Shown here: piece by piece, positions 6,036 through 13,554 of the stretch
Numbering within the stretch: position 1 is the first letter of the stretch
Layout of the letters: each line of letters begins with the position of its first letter
Assembly: GCA_025356795.1 (NCBI GenBank)
Contig: JANXRR010000071.1
Location: 1-13,554, forward strand
Length of the DNA stretch: 13,554 bases
Direction of reading: 5' to 3'
From: Bacteroidia bacterium
GTDB taxonomy: Bacteria > Bacteroidota > Bacteroidia > Cytophagales > Cyclobacteriaceae
The notes under the pieces: generated by a model
Seen by the model: the letters and a program-made list of their open reading frames with translations, nothing else
Database searches by the model: none
What the model was told of the DNA's origin: nothing
Made by a program: the position numbers and the translations under genes

Positions 6036-7565
6036 TTAAATTCTATTAATTTCAATTTCTTCTTTATCCGCCACACGCAAGCAAAGTAAACCAGCAATAA
6101 TCATTGAGATACCGCCTGTGACGAGTATTAGAATAGACTGACCATTGAAAAGGTGAGTTAATAAAAACCCGAGTATGGTGCCTGCTATAATCTGTGGAAT
6201 AACAATAAAGAAGTTGAAAACACCCATATAATAACCCATTTTTTCTGGAGGTAGCGACCCCGAAAGCATGGCATAAGGTACTGAAAGAATACTGGCCCAG
6301 GCAATGCCTATTCCTACCATAGAGAACCAAAGCCAAAATGGATCTGAAATAAAATAAAAAGATATAAGGCCAATGCCACCGCAAGTAAGAGCGATAAGAT
6401 GCGTTATTCTCCGGCTTGTATACTTAGCCAATATTGGAAGCATCAAAGCAGCTAAAGCAGCTATGCCATTGTAAATTCCAAAGAGTAGACTAACAAGGTC
6501 CGCGCCATCGTTATAGGCTTGCGAAGTAGGATCGGTGGTAAGAAAGATGTGGCTTGTTACCGCAGAGTTTGTATAAATCCACATAGCGAAAAGAGCAAAC
6601 CATGAAAAAAATTGAACGGAAGCGAGCTGCACCATTGTTTTTGGCATGGTGATAAAATCTTTCGCAATATGCACGAAGCCCAAGTATGAGCGCCCTTGAG
6701 AGATATAGTTTGAAGCCAAAAGAAACACCAGACCGAAAGCGATCACACCAAATCCCAATACAAAAAGTTCTTTTTCTAACGTGAAGAAATAAACCATTAG
6801 AGAAAGTAAGGAACCTATAATAATAAGTTGAAGGCTTAACTTATTAAACCGGGATTTAGATTTTTCTTCATCCTCAATTTTTCTTTTCTCACGGTTTTTG
6901 AGCTTTTGTTCGTCACCCGCTGCGGGCGGATATTCCTTCGTGGTAAACACCGTCCACATTACTGTTGAAAACAACATGAGTGCACCCACATAAAAAGAAT
7001 ACTTTACTGAATCTGAAATTTCCCCCACATGAGGCGGCACATTTGAGATATTAAATACCGAAGTAAAAATAGAAGGTAAAAAAGAGGCAATGATAGCCCC
7101 TATACCTATAAAAAAACTTTGCATAGCAAAACCCGTTGTGCGCTGAGATGGTGGAAGCATATCGCCCACAAATGCACGGAACGGTTCCATGCTTATGTTG
7201 ATGGACGCATCCATGATCCACAACATGCCCACGGCCATCCAAAGGGTTGAAGAATTCGGCATGAAGCATAGTGCCAATGATGCCAATAGTGCGCCTGCGG
7301 CAAAGAAAGGCCGTCTTCTTCCCCACACAGGGTGCCAAGTTCGATCGCTATAAAAACCAATAATGGGTTGAATTAAAAGGCCTGTGATAGGTGCTGCCAG
7401 CCAAAATAAAGCTAGGCTACTGGTATCTGCGCCTAAAGTTTCAAAAATACGACTCGTGTTAGCGTTTTGAAGGGCAAATCCGAATTGAATTCCAAAGAAA
7501 CCAAAACTCATATTCCAAATTTGCCAGAAACTTAATTTCGGTTTTATAGGAGATGAAAGACTCAT
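6036..7565 (-). CDS. MFS sugar transporter, SLC45/GPH-like (probably maltose or related sugar)
   Basis: The protein has 509 aa with about 12 hydrophobic segments. The loop after TM2 carries YSDRTWHPVWGRRRPFF (residues 72-88), the D-R...G-R-R-R form of MFS motif A typical of SLC45 and sucrose/maltose permeases. An acidic/basic cytoplasmic loop at about 211-240 separates the two six-helix halves. There is no cleaved signal peptide; the N-terminus is short and cytoplasmic. It should sit in the inner membrane and import small sugars, probably with protons. It starts 12 bp after the GH31 stop and ends one base before the esterase start, so it is co-transcribed with both. Transport of an alpha-glucoside (maltose or maltodextrin) is inferred from the neighbouring cytoplasmic alpha-glucosidase; sucrose or other glucosides remain possible. 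Confidence 0.87.
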   Translation of the reverse strand: MSLSSPIKPKLSFWQIWNMSFGFFGIQFGFALQNANTSRIFETLGADTSSLALFWLAAPITGLLIQPIIGFYSDRTWHPVWGRRRPFFAAGALLASLALCFMPNSSTLWMAVGMLWIMDASINISMEPFRAFVGDMLPPSQRTTGFAMQSFFIGIGAIIASFLPSIFTSVFNISNVPPHVGEISDSVKYSFYVGALMLFSTVMWTVFTTKEYPPAAGDEQKLKNREKRKIEDEEKSKSRFNKLSLQLIIIGSLLSLMVYFFTLEKELFVLGFGVIAFGLVFLLASNYISQGRSYLGFVHIAKDFITMPKTMVQLASVQFFSWFALFAMWIYTNSAVTSHIFLTTDPTSQAYNDGADLVSLLFGIYNGIAALAALMLPILAKYTSRRITHLIALTCGGIGLISFYFISDPFWLWFSMVGIGIAWASILSVPYAMLSGSLPPEKMGYYMGVFNFFIVIPQIIAGTILGFLLTHLFNGQSILILVTGGISMIIAGLLCLRVADKEEIEINRI

Positions 7566-7577
7566 GCTAGGGTATGG

Positions 7578-9989
7578 TTAAGATAGTATTATTTCTAGTT
7601 TTTCAAGAGAGTATTCGAGTTCAATAGTCTTTACGATCTCTTCACCCATTGACTCAGGGTCACTAAATGGATCATATTTTTCTAACGGTGAGAAATAGGA
7701 ATGAATTTCGTGATTTAATTCAATTGTACTTTCATTGATACTTCTGCTTGTTTGAGAAAAATTGTGAAGTATAATCTTTAATTTTTTATAAGATGGAACG
7801 AAAGTTCCTTCAGGCTTTTCAAAAGTGATTTTGTTTAGATTCGACTGGTAAGAAATGGTTCTCTTGAAATAGCTGCCTTGTTCATTCAAATACGTTTCGC
7901 CATCGTCTTCATAATGAACAAATCTATTATCTGCGCCAGCATAAATATGTATTATTGAAATCTCGGATTTTACGGAAGTGTTGATGCATGCCGGCTGTGA
8001 AGGAATGATGGCTCCTGCTTTTACAAAGACGGGAAGTTTGTGCAATGGGCAATCGGTATAAAACTCTTGCTCACCTTCATACTTTTTACCAGAATAAAAA
8101 CAATACCAATTGCCTTCTGGCAGAAATACTTTTACTACTTCTTTTGTACTTTCAACAGGAGCCACCAATAGACTTGGCCCAAACAAGTATTGGTTATGAA
8201 ATTGATGATCGTACACTTTTGAATGATGGGTATAATAAATTGCCAGTGAGCGTTGAATCGGCATTCCTGTTGTTGAAGCCTCGTGAAATAATGAATAAAT
8301 ATAAGGCAGGAGTTTATACCTAAGCTTTATAAAATTTCTTGAAATTTGTTCTACTTCTTCACCATAGGACCAAGGCTCTGAATCACGAGTATTGATCATA
8401 GTATGCCCTCGAAATAAAGGTGATAAAGTGCCAATAGATATCCACCGGGCGAAAAGTTTAGGGGAAGCATCCCCCACAAATCCACCAATATCATATCCGG
8501 CAAATGACATGCCCGTTAGCCCCATGCTGTTCACCAATCTCACGCCCAAAAGCATATGCTCATCATAGGACACGTTATCGCCTGTCCAAACTGCAGAATA
8601 ACGTTGCACACCAGAAAAGCCAGATCTGGTAAGATTAAACGGACGCTTGCCATTAAGGTGAAGCTTTGCTCCTTCGTAAGTGCTTCTTGCCATCAAAAAT
8701 CCATAAAGGTTTCTTGCTCTGCGTGTGGTGGCCTTAGTTCCTTCAAAATCAAACGTCAAATTATCGGGAAGCATATGACCCCATGTGGCAATTTCATTCA
8801 TATCGTTCCAAAACCCATCAATGCCAAGGTCAGTATAAAGTTTAAATTTATCTCCCCACCAAGCTCTTGTTTTAGGATTACTAAAATCAGGGAAGTGACA
8901 CCAACCTGGCCATACTTGGCCGCTATAATTAGTATCATCAGGATATTTGACGAACACATCTTCTTTCACTCCATCATCATAGGGTTCGTACCCTTCCTCC
9001 ACTTTAATACCTGGATCACATATAACTACCACATGAAAACCCTTTTCTTGAAGATACTGCAACAGGCCTTTTGGGTTAGAAAAATGCTTTTTGTCCCATG
9101 TAAATATTTTGTACTTATCCATATAGTGAATGTCAAGCACAATAGTATCGGCAGGTATATCTTTTTCCCGAAAGGTCCTGGCCAGTGCAATCACTTCCGT
9201 ATCGGGGTAATAACTATAACGGCACTGCTGATAACCTAAACTCCAAAGTGGAGGTAATTCAATTGTTCCTGTTAAAAATGTATAGCTTTGAATAACCTCT
9301 GCTATAGTAGATCCTGAAATAAAATAATAATTCATTTCTCCTGCATCTGCAGAAAAGCTTGAAAAGCGATTGTTGGAAGCACCAAAATTGAAAAATGTTT
9401 TATGGCTGTTATCAACAAAAATGCCGTACACCAAACCGCTGTGAATGCCTATATAGAATGGAGTTGAGCAGTAAAGTGGGTCTTGGCCAGTAGTATATCC
9501 GTAAGAGTCGGTGGTCCAGTTTTGATACCCAGAGCCGCGCCTATCCAATGGACCAGTTTTTTCTCCCAGACCAATGAACCGTTCTCCTCCCTGCATTTTT
9601 TTATACGTAGTTACTTGATCACCAATCCAAGAGGTTTCTAACCCGCTTTCGTCTTCATTGATAGTAATGCCTGACAACGTAAGAAAATTTATGCTAAATT
9701 TTGATTTTCTCAGAGCGAGCTGGAGAGAAGAAGTTTTAATTCTTATTTCATCGCTTATTTCATTGGTTGCTAATTCAATGCCGACTGGTTTTGCTATTAC
9801 GGAATAAGAGAATTCTTCCAAGAAGGTTTCTTTCGAAAGCTGAACTCTACAAATGGTATTGGAGTAAAAAAGAATTCTAAAACTTCCAGACGCTGTTTTT
9901 CCTTGCAAGCCTCCAGGAATAGATTCATGTGAACAAATTTTTCCGAATGATTTTACAACCGAACTTTTTAATGCAACTGATTCTATCAT
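7578..9989 (-). CDS. Glycoside hydrolase family 31, cytoplasmic alpha-glucosidase
   Basis: The protein has 803 aa, counting from the ATG at 9989. A longer reading from 10034 adds 15 residues without making a signal peptide. The N-terminal beta domain covers about 1-240, with the GH31 block GLGEKTGPLDRRG at 140-152. The (beta/alpha)8 barrel covers about 245-570. It holds LGYQQCRYSYY, DIHYMDKYKIFTWD (286-299), the nucleophile in DGFWNDMNE (D396), the acid/base in WTGDN (D471) and FRGHT (H529). C-terminal beta domains follow to 803. The IHYMD wording and DMNE nucleophile fit alpha-glucosidases such as MalA and glucosidase II rather than alpha-xylosidases. No export signal is seen, so it should hydrolyse imported alpha-glucosides to glucose in the cytoplasm. 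It is the first gene of the operon, 90 bp after lacI, with a probable LacI operator in that gap. Confidence 0.93.
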   Translation of the reverse strand: MIESVALKSSVVKSFGKICSHESIPGGLQGKTASGSFRILFYSNTICRVQLSKETFLEEFSYSVIAKPVGIELATNEISDEIRIKTSSLQLALRKSKFSINFLTLSGITINEDESGLETSWIGDQVTTYKKMQGGERFIGLGEKTGPLDRRGSGYQNWTTDSYGYTTGQDPLYCSTPFYIGIHSGLVYGIFVDNSHKTFFNFGASNNRFSSFSADAGEMNYYFISGSTIAEVIQSYTFLTGTIELPPLWSLGYQQCRYSYYPDTEVIALARTFREKDIPADTIVLDIHYMDKYKIFTWDKKHFSNPKGLLQYLQEKGFHVVVICDPGIKVEEGYEPYDDGVKEDVFVKYPDDTNYSGQVWPGWCHFPDFSNPKTRAWWGDKFKLYTDLGIDGFWNDMNEIATWGHMLPDNLTFDFEGTKATTRRARNLYGFLMARSTYEGAKLHLNGKRPFNLTRSGFSGVQRYSAVWTGDNVSYDEHMLLGVRLVNSMGLTGMSFAGYDIGGFVGDASPKLFARWISIGTLSPLFRGHTMINTRDSEPWSYGEEVEQISRNFIKLRYKLLPYIYSLFHEASTTGMPIQRSLAIYYTHHSKVYDHQFHNQYLFGPSLLVAPVESTKEVVKVFLPEGNWYCFYSGKKYEGEQEFYTDCPLHKLPVFVKAGAIIPSQPACINTSVKSEISIIHIYAGADNRFVHYEDDGETYLNEQGSYFKRTISYQSNLNKITFEKPEGTFVPSYKKLKIILHNFSQTSRSINESTIELNHEIHSYFSPLEKYDPFSDPESMGEEIVKTIELEYSLEKLEIILS

Positions 9990-10068
9990 ATCAAAAATAA
10001 AATAAATATTTAGCTCAAGTAAAGCTAAATGCATTCATTTTACCTAGAAAAGTCAATCAAAAATTTGA

Positions 10069-10080
10069 AATCGTTTGCGT
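10069..10080 (-). promoter_or_regulatory. Probable LacI-type operator upstream of the GH31 operon
   Basis: On the minus strand this reads ACGCAAACGATT, identical over 12 bp to 11271-11282 in the lacI-susC gap. It has the central CG and flanking A/T steps of LacI-family sites, but its right half (TTCAAA) is less symmetric. It lies 80 bp before the GH31 start and its last base is the first base of the lacI stop triplet, so it could control the four-gene operon separately from lacI. Confidence 0.55.
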
Positions 10081-11129
10081 TAATTTTTTTTAGCTTTTTT
10101 TCTGAGAGAAGAATTCCTAATTATTAACCGAGTTTTAAGGGTCTTGGTTTCGGGTTGAATATCAGACACATCTTTGTCTTTGGTTTCAATTTGACGGATT
10201 AATAAGCGAGCTGCTTCCTGACCCATCTCAAAACCTGGTTGATCTACCGATGTAAGTGAAGGTTCCATCAATTGACCATAAAACCAATTGCTAAATCCAG
10301 CAACCGCAACATCATCTGGAATTTTTATTCCTTTGTTGCGAAGCACAGTTATCGCTCCCATTGCCATCGGGTCGCTGGTTGCAAAGATTCCATCAGGTAG
10401 AGGGCTGATAGCTAAAAGTTTTTCTGCTCCTGCCTTTCCATCTTCTAAACTTCCTTCGGGGCAAGAGATCACCAGATTTTCATCGAATGGAATATTGTTT
10501 TCTGATAACGCATCTATATAACCTCTTTTTCTATCGACACTTATCATCAATCCAGGAGTTCCTTCAAGTAGAGCAATTCGTTTGCACCCTTGCTCTATTA
10601 AATGGGTAACAACTTCTTTTGCTCCGATGTAATCGTCAACTATTACTTTGCTTGTATTAGGATTAGTGTACATCCTATCGTAAAAAACAATAGGTACTCC
10701 TTTTGAAAGTATGGATTCAATATGATCAAAATTGTTTGTTTCCCTGGAAATGGAAAGTAACATGCCGTCTACACGACTATTGAAAAGTGCCTTAATTACT
10801 TTTTTCTCTCGCTCAATAGATTCATTCGATTGCGCTATAATTACATTGTAACCCGCTTGATTTGCTACATCCTCAATGCCACTGATCACCGTAGAAAAGA
10901 AGAAGTGAATCAGTTCTGGAATAATAACCCCCAACGTGTTTGTTTTCTTTTGCCTTAAATTTAACGCTACAATATTTGGCTGATAGTTAAGTTTATCAGC
11001 TAGTTCATTAACCGCCTTTTTAGTATCAACACTAATATCGGGATGGTCTTTTAATGCTCTAGAAACGGTGGAAGGGGAGATTCCTAATTCACGGGCAATG
11101 TCCTTAATAGTAACTTGATTGAATTTCAT
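10080..11129 (-). CDS. LacI-family transcriptional regulator of the sugar locus
   Basis: The protein has 349 aa, a usual length for the family. Residues 6-26 form the helix-turn-helix (VTIKDIARELGISPSTVSRAL) with recognition helix SPSTVSRAL at 18-26. The hinge helix is at about 51-60 (PNIVALNLRQ). The periplasmic-binding-protein-like effector domain is at about 63-340 (TLGVIIPE, DGMLLSISRE, VDDYIGAKEVVTHL, DGIFATSDPMAMGA, VAVAGFSNW, PSLTSVDQP, MGQEAARLLI). It binds DNA as a dimer and should respond to a sugar or sugar phosphate. It lies between the divergent susC gene and the co-oriented GH31 operon, and CG-centred operator-like sites occur in both flanking gaps. It probably regulates both sides and perhaps itself. 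Members of this family in Bacteroidota can repress or activate; the sequence does not tell which. Confidence 0.93.
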   Translation of the reverse strand: MKFNQVTIKDIARELGISPSTVSRALKDHPDISVDTKKAVNELADKLNYQPNIVALNLRQKKTNTLGVIIPELIHFFFSTVISGIEDVANQAGYNVIIAQSNESIEREKKVIKALFNSRVDGMLLSISRETNNFDHIESILSKGVPIVFYDRMYTNPNTSKVIVDDYIGAKEVVTHLIEQGCKRIALLEGTPGLMISVDRKRGYIDALSENNIPFDENLVISCPEGSLEDGKAGAEKLLAISPLPDGIFATSDPMAMGAITVLRNKGIKIPDDVAVAGFSNWFYGQLMEPSLTSVDQPGFEMGQEAARLLIRQIETKDKDVSDIQPETKTLKTRLIIRNSSLRKKAKKN

Positions 11130-11271
11130 CGATTATTAATTTGTTAAGCTCAACTGTAAAGCTTTTGCAAATTAACATTCTTTTGGTTCTTCTTCATTTT
11201 TGACAAATAATAAAGATAACGCATTAGAGTAGAGGACGAACGAAGCTATCAATACCTGTAAATAGATTTAA

Positions 11272-11285
11272 CGCAAACGATTGCG
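11272..11285. promoter_or_regulatory. LacI-type operator, left of two
   Basis: CGCAAACGATTGCG is a 14-bp near-palindrome around a central CG, with 6 of 7 arm pairs matching. Its left part repeats exactly, in inverted orientation, upstream of the GH31 operon. This repetition makes it the best operator candidate in the window. Confidence 0.62.
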
Positions 11286-11296
11286 AAACCGTTTTC
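11285..11296. promoter_or_regulatory. LacI-type operator, right of two
   Basis: GAAACCGTTTTC is a 12-bp near-palindrome around a central CG, 5 of 6 pairs matching, and close to the general LacI/CcpA form GAAAnCGnTTTC. It shares base 11285 with the site to its left, and the two centres are 12 bp apart. It may be a second dimer site or an alternative register of binding. Confidence 0.5.
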
Positions 11297-11453
11297 TACA
11301 ATTATTATCTATGTTTTAAGCATTTTATAATAGAGATGCGTCAATAAAATGGTAACATTGAGTTCGAGATTTAGGATAGCTATAAGAAATATGGTTAATC
11401 TGAATACGAAAATAGTTTAACAATCAACAATTAAACCCTAAATCAATTTAAGT

Positions 11454-13554
11454 ATGACAAAATTGTATCTGTTAATGCGCAGGTCCCTTACAGTCTTCTT
11501 GATGTTTGGCGCGATGGTAAGCTTCGCTCAAGGTCAGGTAACAGGTAAGGTAACCTCGAAAGATGATGCTTCACCACTTCCGGGTGTAAACATTGTGGAG
11601 AAAGGCACTAGTAATGGAGCTACTACCGATGCTGATGGAAATTTTACAATTAAAGTAGGAGCTAATGCAACTCTTATTTTTTCTTTTGTAGGATCAACCA
11701 CTCAAGAAATAGCAGTGGGTTCACAAACAACGCTTAATGTGGAATTGATATCTGATGTAACTTCACTTTCTGAGGTTGTTGTGGTAGGTTATGGTACTCA
11801 GGAGAAGAAAGAAATTTCTAGCTCTGTAACAAGTGTTAAGGCAGAAGACTTTAACAAAGGTACTGTTAATGACCCAGCTCAATTGCTCCAGGGCAGAGTA
11901 GCTGGTTTGAACATCACACGTCCGGGTGGAGATCCTAATGGTAGTTTCAATATCCGCCTTCGCGGTGTTGGTACAGTAGGTGCTAATGCAGAGCCATTAA
12001 TAGTAATTGATGGTATCATTGGTGGTTCTTTAAGCAATGTTGACCCTAATGATATTGCCTCTTTTGATGTGTTAAAAGATGGATCAGCAGCTGCCATCTA
12101 CGGAAGTAGAGGTGGTAGTGGTGTTATCTTGATTACCACAAAATCTGGTAAAGCAGGAAAAACGCAAGTGGATTATAATACATCCTATGCAGTTGAAAAC
12201 ATTGCAAACAGCATCAATGTAATGACTGCAGCTGAATACAGAGCGGTTTCTGGCGCTAAAGATTTAGGTTCTTCTACCAAATGGTTAGACGTAGTTACTC
12301 GTCAAGGAAAGATCCAAGTTCATAACCTGGCACTTTCTGGTGGAAGTAAAGGTACCTCTTATCGTGCATCCGCAAACTTACGTGATGGAAGTGGTATTGG
12401 TCTAAATTCAGGATTTCAACAAATTAATGCGCGTTTAAACCTTACGCAAAAAGCATTGAATGATCGCGCTACCTTCACTGTAAACTTATCAACTACAACA
12501 AGGGAATCGCAACTTGGTAATGCCAACTCATTCAGATATGCAGTAATAGCAAATCCAACAGCACCTGTTTATGATAATACTCTTACTAGCCCTACGGCTG
12601 GAGGTCGTTATGGTGGGTACGCTGAACGTGATATTTTTGACTGGTTCAATCCTCTATCCATTGTTGAACAAAGTACTAATGATAAAAGAGAATCTAAAAT
12701 ATTAGCAAGTTTTAGAGGTGAGTATGATTTTAGCAACGTTGTGGATGGTTTGCGTGCATCGGTTTTCTACTCTAACCAGCGCGAAACAGATCTTTTCGGC
12801 TTCTCTAACAAGAAAACTTCTAAATTCGGTGGTCAAGGTGGTCAAGGATTTGCTGGAAGATCTAATAATCAAAGAGTTAGTCAGCTTTTTGAATCTACGC
12901 TTAATTATGATAAAACTTTCGACAAAACAAATCTTCAATTGCTTGGAGGATACTCATTCCAAGACTTCCTAAATGATGGATTTGGTGCGTCAGGTGGTAA
13001 TTTCCTTACCGATGCGTTTACTTACAACAATTTAGGCTCTGGCCTCGACTTTGCAAATGGTCTTGGAGGTGTTTACAGTTATGCTAACTCTAACAAACTT
13101 GTTGCATTCTTTGGCAGGGCAAACGTTAACTTTGGTGGGAATTTCTCCCTATCTGCCAGCGCTCGTTATGAAGGTTCAAGCCGTTTTGGAGCAAACAATA
13201 AGTGGGGGCTTTTCCCTGCGGTAAGTGGCGCAGTTACGTTGTCAAATTTGATTGATATTCCTTCTGTGAATAATTTGAAACTTAGAGGTAGCTATGGTGT
13301 TACAGGAAACCAACCATCTAATTCATACAACTCGCTCCAACAATTTGGTCAGCAAGGAAGTTTCTTCTACAATGGTGCTTATGGTCCTAGTTACGGTCCA
13401 ATTAGTAATGCCAACCCTGACTTAAAGTGGGAAACTAAAGGTGAAATTGATTTTGGTGCTGACTTTGCAATGTTTAACAGTAAATTGACTGGTACTATTG
13501 ATTGGTACACACGTACTACTAAAGACGGAATTCTACCTGTTAACGTTCCAGTGC
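11454..13554 (+). CDS. SusC/RagA-family TonB-linked outer-membrane receptor (runs off the right edge)
   Basis: An open frame runs from the ATG at 11454 for 700 codons to the edge; no stop is reached, so about the last third is missing. Residues 1-23 are a signal peptide (hydrophobic core LTVFLMFGAMVSFA). Residues about 25-100 form a carboxypeptidase-regulatory-like Ig domain (VTGKVTSKDDASPLPGVNI, GATTDADGNFTI). The TonB-box-like segment SLSEVVVVGYGTQ follows at about 104-116. The plug at about 117-225 carries LLQGRVAGLNI, IRLRGVG, PLIVIDGI, DIASFDVLKDGSAAAIYGSRG and GVILITTKSG. The beta-barrel follows, with ARYEGSSRFG and GSYGVTGNQP. The protein takes oligosaccharides across the outer membrane using TonB energy, normally with a SusD lipoprotein whose gene would be expected just downstream. 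An internal Met8 is an alternative start. The divergent lacI and its operators suggest sugar-dependent control. Confidence 0.93.
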   Translation, partial: MTKLYLLMRRSLTVFLMFGAMVSFAQGQVTGKVTSKDDASPLPGVNIVEKGTSNGATTDADGNFTIKVGANATLIFSFVGSTTQEIAVGSQTTLNVELISDVTSLSEVVVVGYGTQEKKEISSSVTSVKAEDFNKGTVNDPAQLLQGRVAGLNITRPGGDPNGSFNIRLRGVGTVGANAEPLIVIDGIIGGSLSNVDPNDIASFDVLKDGSAAAIYGSRGGSGVILITTKSGKAGKTQVDYNTSYAVENIANSINVMTAAEYRAVSGAKDLGSSTKWLDVVTRQGKIQVHNLALSGGSKGTSYRASANLRDGSGIGLNSGFQQINARLNLTQKALNDRATFTVNLSTTTRESQLGNANSFRYAVIANPTAPVYDNTLTSPTAGGRYGGYAERDIFDWFNPLSIVEQSTNDKRESKILASFRGEYDFSNVVDGLRASVFYSNQRETDLFGFSNKKTSKFGGQGGQGFAGRSNNQRVSQLFESTLNYDKTFDKTNLQLLGGYSFQDFLNDGFGASGGNFLTDAFTYNNLGSGLDFANGLGGVYSYANSNKLVAFFGRANVNFGGNFSLSASARYEGSSRFGANNKWGLFPAVSGAVTLSNLIDIPSVNNLKLRGSYGVTGNQPSNSYNSLQQFGQQGSFFYNGAYGPSYGPISNANPDLKWETKGEIDFGADFAMFNSKLTGTIDWYTRTTKDGILPVNVPV

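Larger units (their letters stand above)
11130..11453. other. Divergent lacI-susC regulatory gap, 324 bp
   Basis: No gene or structured RNA is seen here. The central part holds two abutting LacI-type operators (11272-11296), 143 bp from the lacI start and 158 bp from the susC start. To the right are A/T-rich candidates for the susC promoter: TATGTTTT at 11310-11317, one mismatch from TAnnTTTG, and TATAAT at 11326-11331. Neither has a well-spaced upstream box, so the promoter is not placed. A leader of more than 100 nt before the susC ATG is implied. Confidence 0.6.

Noticed and set aside
7051..7338. A 95-codon minus-strand frame inside the transporter gene
   Set aside because: It lies in another frame of a well-conserved MFS region and has no start context or family resemblance.
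8556..9239. A 227-codon open frame on the plus strand inside the GH31 gene
   Set aside because: It is fully antisense to conserved GH31 catalytic blocks and its translation resembles no protein family. It is a shadow of the real gene.
10035..10079. Strong terminator after lacI
   Set aside because: No stable GC stem with a T tract is present in the lacI-GH31 gap, so readthrough from lacI into the GH31 operon remains possible.
11326..11331. TATAAT as a sigma-70 -10 box for susC
   Set aside because: Housekeeping promoters in Bacteroidota use TAnnTTTG, and no -35 box lies at the right distance. The sequence is likely chance in an A/T-rich stretch.
11454..13554. Possible frameshift or broken susC, because no stop codon is found
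   Set aside because: The frame is the same at the start and at the right edge, and all plug and barrel motifs read through in order. The gene is simply cut by the window.
1..13554. CRISPR arrays, tRNA or rRNA genes, insertion sequences, attachment sites
   Set aside because: No regularly spaced repeats, cloverleaf sequences, transposase genes or terminal inverted repeats were seen on either strand.

Overview
The window looks like chromosomal DNA from a Bacteroidota bacterium, most likely of the Cytophagales type. The evidence is a SusC/RagA TonB-linked outer-membrane protein, a DUF4154 (YfiR-like) gene beside a HAMP-GAF-PAS gene, A+T-rich spacers, almost no Shine-Dalgarno sequences, and a TAnnTTTG-type promoter box. 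Genus and species cannot be read from the sequence.

Layout. (1) 1-189, minus strand: the N-terminal end of a class II glutamine amidotransferase. (2) 327-2806, plus strand: two genes 47 bp apart. The first encodes a secreted YfiR-like protein. The second encodes a two-TM receptor that ends in HAMP-GAF-coiled coil-PAS and has no kinase, GGDEF, HTH or chemotaxis output domain. (3) 2807-2946: a convergent spacer with a perfect bidirectional terminator hairpin and a second hairpin. (4) 2947-3573, minus strand: an exported methionine sulfoxide reductase A. (5) 3694-9989, minus strand: a tightly packed four-gene operon, in transcription order GH31 alpha-glucosidase, SLC45/GPH-like sugar transporter, secreted esterase with an N-terminal Ig-like (CBM48-like) module, and a lipoprotein of unknown function. 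(6) 10080-11129, minus strand: a LacI-family regulator. (7) 11454 to the right edge, plus strand: a SusC/RagA receptor, 700 codons seen, running out of the window.

How the genes fit together. Regions 5-7 form a small polysaccharide-utilisation locus, most likely for starch, maltodextrin or another alpha-glucan. SusC would bring oligosaccharides across the outer membrane. The esterase and lipoprotein would act outside the cytoplasm. The transporter would carry small sugars across the inner membrane, and the signal-less GH31 enzyme would cleave them in the cytoplasm. The LacI protein probably controls both arms: an identical 12-bp sequence (ACGCAAACGATT) lies upstream of the GH31 operon and in the lacI-susC gap. 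In that gap it forms part of two abutting CG-centred near-palindromes of LacI-operator type.

The least explained parts are the receptor pair at 327-2806, which has no visible output domain, and the lipoprotein at the end of the sugar operon.
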